Positions 34,420 through 44,582 of a DNA stretch of 64,000 nt are shown piece after piece. The DNA comes from Arthrinium phaeospermum. Its lineage: Eukaryota; Ascomycota; Sordariomycetes; Amphisphaeriales; Apiosporaceae. Position 1 is the first letter of the stretch, and each line of letters starts with the position of its first letter. The stretch is taken from positions 1,240,001 through 1,304,000 of the forward strand of contig QYRS01000011.1 of assembly GCA_006503535.1 (NCBI GenBank). The letters are read 5' to 3'. The notes below the pieces were generated by a model. It was not told the origin of the DNA and ran no database searches. It was given only the letters and a program-made list of their open reading frames with translations. The translations under genes were made by a program, and so were the position numbers.

Positions 34420-35636
34420 AAGTAAGCAAGGGAGGGTATCACCAGATCGGTCGATAACCGAGTTCTCCATCCCTGTCCGTAGCTGAACCAGATCGCTGGG
34501 TTATACGGAATACAAACACATCTTCTTCCCACATTCACCATACACAAAAAAAGATAGACGTAAACGAATGCAGGCAGGCGGGCGCCGACGCAATGGGGGC
34601 GACGTTATCGATGCCGCCTTCGAGGAACCACTGACCAATATTACTTACATCAGATATGATAGATGACAAGACTCTTTCGCACTATTCGAGGTTCATGCCC
34701 GCTGGGAGGAAGCAAGCCACATCGTTTTCCTCGCTTTGATCCACCGGTTCGTCACTAGATACGTATGTCTTGCGGGCTCTCTTTTTCTCTCCCTCTCTCT
34801 TTCTTATTCCTTGCCGCCCATTACCTAACCTACTTGTACTTGTCATCCCTTGCTTACATACAAGTACGATCTCAGGAGGGGGGACCGCATCCCTGCGAAA
34901 TGTCTGAGATTGAGGAAAACAATCTGGACCGTTGGCGCTGCTTGCCAGATGCATCGAAACGGCCGGGAAAAGGGGGCAGGGGTCGAGAGGGGTCCGCCCA
35001 GAGGGAAAAGTTACACACTGCTTGACGCACGCATAGGGGTGCAAGGGAGGACGGAATCGTGACTTGCCGGATACAGGAACAAATCGGTTATCCACCGTTC
35101 CGCGGGTGTAATAGTGTTGGTAGGCATGTAGTAGTATGTACGGAGTATGTAGGCAGTAGTCATAACAAGAATGGATTGCGAGTATTGGCGGTTAGGCAGC
35201 GAAACCGGGTACGTATGATGGATCCGTAATCCATAATCCAATCAATGCTGGTGACACAAATCTGTAGAGATTCGATCTTGCATTGATCGCCCTTTGCCTT
35301 TTTTTCTCAGTTGCCTTCTTTTTTTCCTTCTTTTCACCTTCCTTTCCCACCGTTGTTTGCTTGTTGCCGTGTGTTCTATTCACCACATAATGCATGAGCT
35401 GGCATGGCATCGCGGTCTCTGATTGGTTCCCATGGTCGGCGACCTGAAGAAGCAAAAGGTGCCCAGTGTTGTGTGGCCCCCCATGTCAGTTGGCAATTGG
35501 GGAGGGCCCTGCGCTGCGGGATACCACCTCTGGCAGGGTTTCAATGCCTCAATTAAGGTGGGATGAACGTTCTGAGATCGACAATTCCGCACCCCCTCTT
35601 GGCATTGGGTTTCTTGGGCCCTGCCCCCCTGCCACT

Positions 35637-35651
35637 CCCCCCCCCCCCCCC
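35637..35651 (+). repeat. C15 homopolymer
   Basis: Fifteen consecutive C within a C-rich block (35609-35651). Confidence 0.85.
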
Positions 35652-38250
35652 AATCAACAACCCTGTGCAGCTCACCCAGCCGGTTGGTAAAGGCAGAAAA
35701 GAAACGGGTACGCTATCCACCGCCCCTTGTTCCCTTTGCAGCCAATTGTCAGGGTTCGCCAAGGCCGCCAGCCCAGCCAGCCAGCCCCTGCAGACACAGG
35801 CAGGCTCCCAGGAAGCAAGCAGCTGACTGACGCACGATGGATGGGCAAGGGACAAGGGCGTTGCGGAAGATGAGAAGCGGAGGCGGCAATGCCAATACCT
35901 CATTTGGCCACTCTAATACTGCGCAGTAGCCGACTTTGCCCAATGACAGCCCATCCCGGCCCAACAATCCCGCCATGTACATACTACGCCCTCCCAAGAC
36001 GAACTGCTGAAACACACCAGCTTCTGCTCGTCTTTGCAATTCCTGAAGCCGGTGAAGCTGAAGCACACACAAGCACAAGCACAGTCCAGCACTGCCCCAG
36101 GATGGACTGTGTGCCCCGGCAGCATGAATTGCTTGTCTTTAGCTGTGTCACTAGCCGGGGCAGCTCCCTATGAAATGGCCCGAAAGTGCAGAAACAGGGA
36201 AGAAGGAACTTACCGTAGTAGGTAAGCAAGCAAGCAAGTACTATTTATGCATATGTAAGCAAGTAAGCAGCAAGTTAGGTGGGATTTCGGCGCCTCGTGC
36301 GCGCCCGCGTGGCTTAACAAGTGGGCTACCGGTTTTCCCGTCGGGCAGCAGCTCTACCGTTCGGTAATGTCCATTGATGTTGGTTCTTGTGGTGATGTAT
36401 TGAAAAGGATGGGTGTAAGGAGAGGGACGGACCCCACTGCGGCACAGATTCTCGCCCTGTCGAGAGCCAGAGAACCTCGTCATCTCGACAGTCGCATCGG
36501 CTGTTCACCTCACATGGCCACTTCTGGATCAGGCAGACCAAGCAAGCAGCAGGCCCAAAGCAGTAAGACGGAACTTCCAGTGCATTAGCAGGCAGATGAA
36601 GAAAAGGAATGGGATCGGTGGATATGGATGCACAAGATCTACTTTGCAAAGTAGCGGCCCACCCCCCAAAGCAACGGCGGGCTATCATCATTGTCGATCG
36701 CCTCTGCAAGTCCATGCGACCTGAAAAGGGCAGCAGAGTCGAAACAGGGAATGATGCAAGAGCGCACTAGGCTGCATTGAGGAGCCAGGCGGAAGAACCC
36801 CTTCATCTCCCTCATCATCGTCAGCGCCATCATCATCATGCCTTCCCCACCGACTCCGTCGCCGACGAACGGTGAGCCGCAGCCCAGTTCAGACATGGGG
36901 CCAGAAACGGCATAGTCCCGGGTCTTGCTAGTCCCGCGATCGATAGTCCAGCGAGAGACGGTTGGCGTGCTAACTATGTAGGAGGTAGCCAGCCAGCAAC
37001 CCAACGCAACGCAGCTGCATTCAGCTCGCAAGAACTGGAGTCGCACAATTACGCAAATGGGCAGGCAAGCCCACGAAAACGTTGCAACGGTCAGCTTGGG
37101 CTAGCCCCAGCCCAACCCAGCGGAATTCCTTGCTTGCAAGTTGCAAGAAGCCAGGAGGGCTAGCCACAAGCACTGTAACACTGCCATGCCGGCGAATGAG
37201 ACTATTGGCTACCTCGTGAGATTGGTAGATCGAAATCTGTGCGCCACGCCAAATGTGTCAATCCTCAACTGACAGACGAGACCTTCTTTCTTGTCTCGTC
37301 TCTGAGAGGGAGGGTCTTGTCTCCAAGTACTTTAACTACGACAGCGTGCGATGCACTGACACCGACACCGACACACCACACCACCCAAGGTCAGATCACC
37401 CACACCCAAATCTCGCACAAGTTCAGTAAGTCGTACTCGGGTCTCTGTACTATCGAAGAGCCTAATGCAAGGGTCAGGTTTGTTGGTATTTGCAGAAACC
37501 CGGGCAAGTAGGATGTAGGTCAGAGATCTAAGGATATCGTTGAGCCGTTGAACCGAACGGAGATTTGATAGGTAGTCAATCGACGAAACAAAATGCGTGG
37601 CGGTGGCCAGTGGGCCAAGGGTACCTAAAGGAAGAGAGAGGACCCATCCATGCTTATTGTGTGACTTGTTTCGATCACACAAGGCCAAGGCCCAGGCAAG
37701 GCAATCAAACGGGAAGGGACCCGGAGGAGGGGGTAGCGATGTTATGCAAGGGCTGGCTTGGATTACTGTGCAACCACCCGGCCGGCGCTGTGCCCGAGGC
37801 AAGAGTAAAAAAAAAAAAAAAGTTCCGATGCGCCGTGCCTTATTCAACCATACCATGACGGCACACGCACAGTATGCCAGACATGGACAGCATTTGGGAC
37901 GGGGAACCGAGCAAGTGGAACGAAGCAACAAAGCGGCCACGATGGCCCGCGGCATTGCGGCATGGCATGGGCATGGGCATGCAAAGAGCGTTCCAATATA
38001 CTTAAGCTTGTTTCACCGCAGTACGAGAGAGGAAACGTGGGCAAACGAATCCAGACGTGAGTGCGTTGTGGTACACGGCAAGACAGGAAAAGAAAAAGGA
38101 TCTGTCCGAATGCGTGGCTGATCGGTGTTCGGCGGCAATGGATGGACACCAAGCAGATTGACAATCCACCGAGCTGGGTCAACCATGTTTCTCTCGCACA
38201 CTCACTCACTCACCCACCAACACACAGCGGCAACATCACACTCATCTTCT

Positions 38251-38290
38251 GTAGTAGTAGTAGTTGTTGTTGTTGTTGTCGTCGTCGTTG
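38251..38290 (+). repeat. Compound trinucleotide repeat
   Basis: Successive blocks of GTA, then GTT, then GTC, then GTT again. This is compatible with a GTN repeat that diverged block by block. Confidence 0.85.
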
Positions 38291-39898
38291 CTTTTGGGCC
38301 GGGTTTTTCCTTTTCCCTTCCCACTCCTTCTTCCACCGTTCTAGCGCAGTTCGACGGCGTGCGTCGGGGGGTTTTGAATCATTGTGCACTCACTTGCAAT
38401 TCCAAATCTTAATTACAGCGGGCTGCAGGCGGCGGTCGGGTTTTCCTGCGCAAATTGGATATGCATCGTGACCTGGAACTATTGGCTGCCGATGGGAATT
38501 CCTGGTCAGGGTGTGTGAAGGGGGGTGAGAGTGAAACGGGGATCCCTAGTCCATGTCAACGGCCGTTGTGTTGGATCTTCAGCAACGAAAGCGAAGGGGG
38601 GTGTCGCTAGCCTGGCACTGGTTACTTGGCTGGGAACGGGGGTCACAGAGAAACAGAGAAGAAAAAAGCAAAGAGACCTGCGCCAGCCCCACGCAAGGAT
38701 CAATCACTTACCACACGCCCCTCTACCCATGTCGAGTTACAATGATCTGCCCGTTGACGGTCGATCAACTCCCTCTCTGCCGGTAACATGCTTATTTGTA
38801 GGTGACCAGCTAATCAACTCACTATTTTGTCCAGCCTCTGTCTCTCTATCCATCTCCATCTCTATTTCCCCCCACCGAAAAAAAGAGATAGAGAGCAAAT
38901 AGATGAATGAATGGCACGATTTGTTGATGAGCTATAAATGAAAAAATAAGCATTAGACATCACCGCCACTGTTGTGGTCCCTCAACGAAATGCGCGACGT
39001 TCTATCATGAGTCTGGTGGTGAGAATGAATGCCAACGTTTGCGTGCACGCATTGGTTCGATGTCGGCGGCTGCTGTCCTTGATGACATGACCCAGACCGT
39101 TGTCGTTAGGTTTTGCGGGTGCGCGGTTCCTCATCGTCCATCTCCTTTTCTGTTGCTGGGTATCATCAGCCTTTCCTGCTCAAACTCATCCGGACTCAGC
39201 AGCAGTAGCAGCCAAGGTTACTCAACATCAGCTCACGCAACGCACGCACCATCCAGCCGCAGCATGACCGCACGGCGCGCGCACATTTCTGTTGCTCTCC
39301 TTGTGAGCACTGATGCCCGTTTCGTTTCGAATTTTTAATTTTTTCCCCCTTCTCTATCGGATGGTCGGTTTTGCTGGGCTGGTTGTTGGTGGGTAAAAAT
39401 GGACAACTATCAAAGTATCGTAGCATGGCCCATGTGCACACACAGCCGCCCCGGCAAACCCGCCCCGGAGCGCTTTCTATCAGTCAGGCGACAAGAGCCA
39501 GGAAACGCCCAGCCGTTGGAAAATGGCTGGGCAAGTGTAGTCGCCCCACGGGTCTGTGTCCTGTTGTATATTTTCTCGCCTTCTCTATTATGCTCTTGTC
39601 ATTCTATTTCTCGCGCCCTCGCTGCTCGCTGGCGCGGCCGCTCGCTCTATTTGACGCCTTTGCCGCTGAGCCCCCCCCCTCCCCCCGTTGCCCCTAAACT
39701 TGGAATAACCTACTGTCTGTCTCCTCGATAGTAGCGGTGGGCATCGCGCCAAAACGCGCGGAACGAAACGTTCGTTCACAACAGTGCTCTCTGCTGTGAT
39801 TCGTGAAGCTAGGGGCCGGGAACGGCCTGCCCTACATGTCACTCTACGGTAGCCCGACGAATCGTCGTTTCGTCTAAGTGAGTAATAAACCTCCGGTA

Positions 39899-39915
39899 GG
39901 GTAGGGTAGGGTGGG
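39899..39915 (+). other. G-quadruplex motif
   Basis: Four GGG runs separated by TA, TA and T match the G3+N1-7 pattern. It lies about 1.2 kb beyond the flbD stop codon and on the opposite strand. Confidence 0.75.
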
Positions 39916-41145
39916 AGGAGAAAAAAAAGAGAGCGAGATCCCATAGGGCCAAGTGTCTACCCCCCCAAACGCGAGAGCCAGAGCCACGCCCGGCCGTTGT
40001 CGATCTCGGTCGACCCTAAGATTGAATCCAATTCCAAGAAAGAGGATAGTAGTAGGAGAGAGACCAGCACTACTGTAGCTTGTTGTTAGGTCATCATGGC
40101 TAATTTTACATTGCTGGTGGGCGAGGCCCTCCTCCCCTTAACTTGTCAATACATAGGCAGGTAGTGGTTTTGTTTTTTAAACGCTCCTATTCTTGGTTTA
40201 CGTGCGCAATGCGGCCGGTGTGTGACGCCGTTGACGCCGCCGTCTCCTTGCCTCGCCCACTAACCCACCTGTCTAACTTTCCCTAGCCCAGCCTTTCCCT
40301 CATCCTACTACTACCAGTACCTAGCCCGTAATGCTGGGCCGGGCCAGCAGGTAAGATCGTACATGGCAAGGAGGAATGGCCCCGGGAGCAAAAAGTGCAA
40401 GTGCAAGTGCAAGGACCGATTGGGACACGGGCTAGGCTAGGACTTGTTCCCAACACGGCAACCTCTTATTCACGTTTTGGCTGCAAACGGCATAGAGGCG
40501 CCACTTGGTGAAGTTGGATCATCGTCTTTTCAGATTAGCACAACTGCCTTTCGGGGCCTTTTTCTGTGGCAAGCCCGTCAATGGTTCATGTGTTGTGGCT
40601 CGATACCAAGGACGACTGCCTGCCGCCTGCCTGTGAACGCATCATCATCGCGATTTGGCTGACATGAATGCGGTTGCTTGTAAGTGGGCAATGATTTCAT
40701 CATTCAAAATAGTGTCTTCCATGGATGTGGTGGTCCAACTTGTGCCCACGGGCGAGTAAACACAAAATCGCGGCCTTCACGTAAACGAGGCAGCATTGAA
40801 AGTAACCGTAGGAGGTATGTCAAATTATCTCATTATTTCGCCGGACATGGCAGCGAATCTTGACTAGTAGGTTGGTCTCATGACATCTTGTCACATGTAT
40901 ATGTTGTGGTATCGCTTTTTGTGAGGGAGAAGAAAAACAAAAGACAAGAGTCTGGCTCGATCAATCCGTATGCTCCCCATCCCAGCGGCCAGCTCACCCA
41001 ACGCCGAAACTTTATACAGTTTCCCAGGAAGAGCCGGTTCCAGCCCAGGATATCCTTCTCTCAATGTGGTATCAACATCCCTTATCCCATAGCCCGTAAA
41101 TACATGTCTCCTATAACGCCCCCCGAAATAATGCTGTGATCGTGA

Positions 41146-42006
41146 TTACGAAAGTAGATTGCCAACTTTCATCCTCGAGTCCTTTGATGCGTCGGTGCGT
41201 AGTGAGCCCGACGCGATCGGAGAGTTGGGCGCAGTCGGCAGCTGCGACGGTGATTCCAAAGTTGCGCGGATAGGCGGCAATCGCATTTCCGGGCCGGTAT
41301 ACAGTACCGATACCTTGGGGCAGGATCGCTGCTCAAAGACGACTGGCGGCGAGCAGCCTTCGTGACGTCGCAGCGGCGGCAGCTCGACAGGGGAGCCGGG
41401 GTGGCCGGCAGAGGTCGGCGATGTGGTGTAGTGTGATCCGCTCTCACCCTCCCAGAAAGACTCGCCTCCAGGTGATGTGCTGGACGGTGAAGGCAGGCCC
41501 GAGTGGGCGCCTCCCCAGCAGTATTGTGGGAACCGCCCTGTCGCGGTCGGTGAAAGCGTCGTCGGGTAGACGGTGTATGATGGTATGGCGCCCGGCAGCT
41601 GCAGGGGCTCGGGTCTGTGGTAGGGAGAGTGTACAGAGTGCACCATCGACTCGTCGTATCCGGGACCGCGCCGGCGATGCAGCCGTCGACGGCGGTTCAT
41701 GCTTCCGTTCCACCAGTTCTTAACAGCGTTGTCGCTGCGGTTTGATAATCTCCGTGCAATCTCGGCCCACCGCTTGCCGAGTTCCCCCACCAGCTTTTCG
41801 ATAAGCATGCCTTCTTCCGGCGAGATGGGGTCGTGGTTGAGCGTGGGCTTGAGGTTTTGGTGGTACCGCTCTCGGCATTGCTTGGGTGTCCTCGAGTCCA
41901 ACATCTGTGCGATCTTGACCCAGTTCAGTGCTCCTTGGCTGTTTACGAGCTCCATGAGTGTGTGGTCCTCCTCCGTGGACCAGGGTCCTCTCCGTTGGTT
42001 CGCCAT
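41146..42006 (-). CDS. flbD: FlbD/rca-1-type Myb transcription factor
   Basis: A single exon of 286 residues. The first ~110 residues are two Myb repeats: RRGPWSTEEDHTL with SRTPKQCRERYHQNLKP (repeat 1), and GKRWAEIARRLSNRSDNAVK followed by NWWNGSMNRRRR (repeat 2). This block is almost diagnostic for FlbD of Aspergillus and rca-1 of Neurospora. FlbD is known to act in the fluffy pathway that switches on asexual development, with the bZIP protein FlbB upstream. The C-terminal ~170 residues are Pro/Ser-rich and disordered, as in orthologues. The start at 42006 gives the usual MANQRRGPWS; the same frame stays open further upstream without another ATG. The gene stands alone in an ~18.5-kb desert. 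Confidence 0.95.
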   Translation of the reverse strand: MANQRRGPWSTEEDHTLMELVNSQGALNWVKIAQMLDSRTPKQCRERYHQNLKPTLNHDPISPEEGMLIEKLVGELGKRWAEIARRLSNRSDNAVKNWWNGSMNRRRRLHRRRGPGYDESMVHSVHSPYHRPEPLQLPGAIPSYTVYPTTLSPTATGRFPQYCWGGAHSGLPSPSSTSPGGESFWEGESGSHYTTSPTSAGHPGSPVELPPLRRHEGCSPPVVFEQRSCPKVSVLYTGPEMRLPPIRATLESPSQLPTAPNSPIASGSLRTDASKDSRMKVGNLLS

Positions 42007-42067
42007 GTCGTCGCTGTGCTTGCCTCTACTAACGGTTCTCTTCCCGGCTATATGAAGTAGGCGGCTA

Positions 42068-42089
42068 TCGACGTTTATCAAAACGTCGA
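42068..42089. promoter_or_regulatory. 9-bp inverted repeat with ACGT cores just upstream of flbD
   Basis: TCGACGTTT and AAACGTCGA are separated by ATCA. The centre lies about 72 bp upstream of the flbD ATG. It could fold as a leader stem-loop if transcribed, or serve as a paired ACGT-core (bZIP-type) site. Both readings are inference. Confidence 0.5.
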
Positions 42090-42204
42090 GCAACGGGTAT
42101 CGAGAAATTCCACTGCTGCCCGTCGCAATACACAAATAGTTTCTAGCGTGCCTGGTAACGTCTTAACGCTGATTATATGATACAGTTTCGACGGAGGCGG
42201 ACGA

Positions 42205-42260
42205 CTGAGAGCGAGAGAGAGAGATAGAGAGAGATAGAGAGGGAGGGAGGGAGAGAAAGA
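42205..42260 (-). promoter_or_regulatory. CT-rich tract in the flbD promoter/leader
   Basis: On the flbD strand this reads as an almost unbroken pyrimidine tract of CTCTC/CCTCCC type, 200-255 bp before the start codon. Such tracts often lie next to transcription starts in filamentous fungi. A TATATAAA-like sequence lies just upstream, at about 42281-42289. Confidence 0.45.
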
Positions 42261-44462
42261 CGTGGTATCCGCAGTATAAGGTATATAAAGTTCAGAAAGA
42301 TGAGGAATGCAACGGCGGAGAGGGTATCAATGTACAAAAGTTAATAATAGAGAGACAGGAATCGAGCAGTGATATAGATGACTTGAGATCGTCTGGGGTG
42401 TAGCAGGCTAGGTCTGGAATGAATCGGAGGGACGGTATGGGTTTATAAACGACTATTGGAGTTGGGCAACCAGACATATGTATGGGGCTGAGCCAAGCCA
42501 AGTACCATCGTATCCGTGACCAGGGGCGTAGGTATGGGAAGGACACCCACTGGTATTACCCTACTAGAACAGATCTGAGCAGGGCTGATGATTGGCAAAA
42601 GCAATGTCTAACAGGGGTACATGAAGAGATTGATCTGTGTACAGACTGAACTGTAGGTCACAGGAGGTACGACACATAGTGGGGGAGCGGCGGGCTGGCG
42701 AGGAGGAGGACCGCAGGTAGAAGACCGGGGCCAGCTAGTTAGAGTCGATGAGCGACGCAGGCATGCTGGCCTGACGACTAGTGTACCGAGATAGGTCGTA
42801 GGCAGAGCAGGCCAAGCTTGGAACTTGGAAACCCCCGGTACCGTGTGTGTGAGAGCTCGAGTGGGCGAGTGTGCGGGCGGGCGTGTGTGCCTTCCTGGTT
42901 GGGGAAAACAACGACCTCTCCAGTACATGCTGCCACCTACACTGCCAAGAGCAACTGCCAGCAGCACCAGCGCCCCGTAGACAGATGAGGCAGGGATCAT
43001 GGCTTCAATCTCGAAGCCATAGAGTAACCGGGGAGGTACAGGAATCGTTAGGGTACAGCCATTTCGCCGGGGTGGGAGGTGGAAGGGTAACTTGGGGGGT
43101 GGGAATAGCAGCAGGGCATGGCATGGACAAGGGGTGGACGGGAGGGAGTGCTTGTATGTACCGAAGCACTCCTCCCCCGTTCCAGCATCCCCCACCCCCC
43201 CCTGCCCTCTGGGTCACATAGGTATGGATGTATTCCCAGCACTGTTCTGGAGCTGCTGTAGACTTCTGCCACAGCAGAAGCTCTCATGTCTCCATCAAGG
43301 TGTTCAGCGTCCACGACCACGTAACAAGTAGCACGGCCTCTCGACCGTGACAGACGAGACAGAGACAGTGTGGGTTGGTTGCCACGAGGTAGTTAGCGTC
43401 AGATAAGGAGCTACGTAGGGGCCAAGTCCAAGCTTGCTCGCTCGCTTGCTCGCTTTCTCCCGTCCGTCCCTTCCAGTCAGTTCAGTCAGTTCAGTTCAGT
43501 CAATGACGGCCCATAGGTGTCAAGTGTATTAAGGTAGGTAGTCATGCTCTCTGGGCGGCAGGCGTGGATTTGAGTTCTTCTGGGCCCAGGTCTCTTCGCG
43601 GGGAGGCTCTAAGACGCCATGGCCCGTGGTAGGAAGTAAGAAAAAGCAGGGCAGCGGAAGGCCAACTCTCCCTGGAAGTCTATTTCTCGATGACAGCTGA
43701 TGGGCGAGAGGTAGTTAGCCCGAAGGGGAAAACTAGCAGTCAGCGTCATCAACGGGCAGTCCCAGATAGGGCTAGGGGCGACCCAGCCGGTGGGATGAAC
43801 GGTAGAAGCGGCACTCGAGACAGAACAAGAAGCATGTATGTAGGTATGTACATTGTTTTTTTGTATGGGCTTGCACTCAACATACCTTCAATGTTCTCGC
43901 TGCTAGCCGCAGAAGGGACCAGCCATAATGGGGCCTTACCAAGACTGGTCCTACTACACGAGACCGTCTTGGTTTGCGGGCCGAAGGGGCTCCTAGCAAA
44001 GCATTTTCATTGATTCAAATCTCGTTCGTTATTTCTTGCTTCTTGGCGAAGGTCAGAAGGTTGCCCATGGGGCCTAATGGGGAGGCCGAGATTCAACAAA
44101 ATTCAAAATTCAAAACCTCTTTGCTTTGCCTGCCTGCCTGGTGCTGGCTGGGTGGGTAGAGACCAGGACGCAAGAGGGAATGCCAAGAGGATTTCATCTC
44201 AGAAGGCAATGGCGACGATCGTATTCAGTTGTTGTGCTGCTTGCTGCTCCTGTGACGTGTGCATTTTACGGTGCAGGTACTGACTGTAAATGAGCCAGGA
44301 ATCCAGACCAAAAAGAAAAAAGGAAGAAACGAAACTTGGTGCATTGGATTGGTTCCAAGGGAACGGACCTCCCCCACCCCCAGTTAAATTATGCCACTCA
44401 GTTCAATTTAACTTTTCAGCAGGCCAGTTTTACCACTGCAGAATACCAGACATGCCAATAAG

Positions 44463-44582
44463 CTCCCAGCAACCTCCCAGCTCCCAGCTCCCAGCTCCCA
44501 GCACCCCTTCTGCCCTCAGCCCCCCCTGTGCAGCCCCCCTGTGAAGGTCCCCTGTGCAGCCCAGTCCCTTGTGCAGTCCCCT
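44463..44582 (+). repeat. Two adjacent minisatellites (CTCCCAG and CCCTGTGCAG units)
   Basis: CTCCCAG occurs about five times at 44463-44501. It is followed by degenerate copies of CCCCTGTGCAG from about 44521 to 44582. Confidence 0.8.

Larger units (their letters stand above)
32265..41145. other. 8.9-kb gene desert downstream of flbD, rich in simple repeats
   Basis: No frame in this stretch has a recognisable domain. Predicted proteins are Cys/Pro/His-rich translations of simple repeats. It holds a CAGG/CAGT repeat (32302-32347), alternating purine-pyrimidine tracts (33518-33831), G27 (34393-34419), a pyrimidine tract (about 35296-35350), C15 (35637-35651), A15 (about 37807-37821), a compound trinucleotide repeat (38251-38290), a G-quadruplex motif (39899-39915) and GTGCAA x3 (near 40395-40416). 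It may hold a long non-coding transcript or UTR, but nothing in the sequence proves this. Confidence 0.6.

Noticed and set aside
37332..37955. 207-codon minus-strand frame in the desert
   Set aside because: Composition follows simple repeats, including the A15 run read as poly-Phe; no motif.
39896..39915. Interstitial telomere repeat
   Set aside because: The unit is TAGGG, not TTAGGG, and there are only three to four copies.
42007..42135. In-frame upstream extension of flbD
   Set aside because: No ATG in the extension; MANQRRGPWS is the family start.
42608..43195. 195-codon minus-strand frame
   Set aside because: Pro/Cys-rich with several competing frames; no conserved domain visible.
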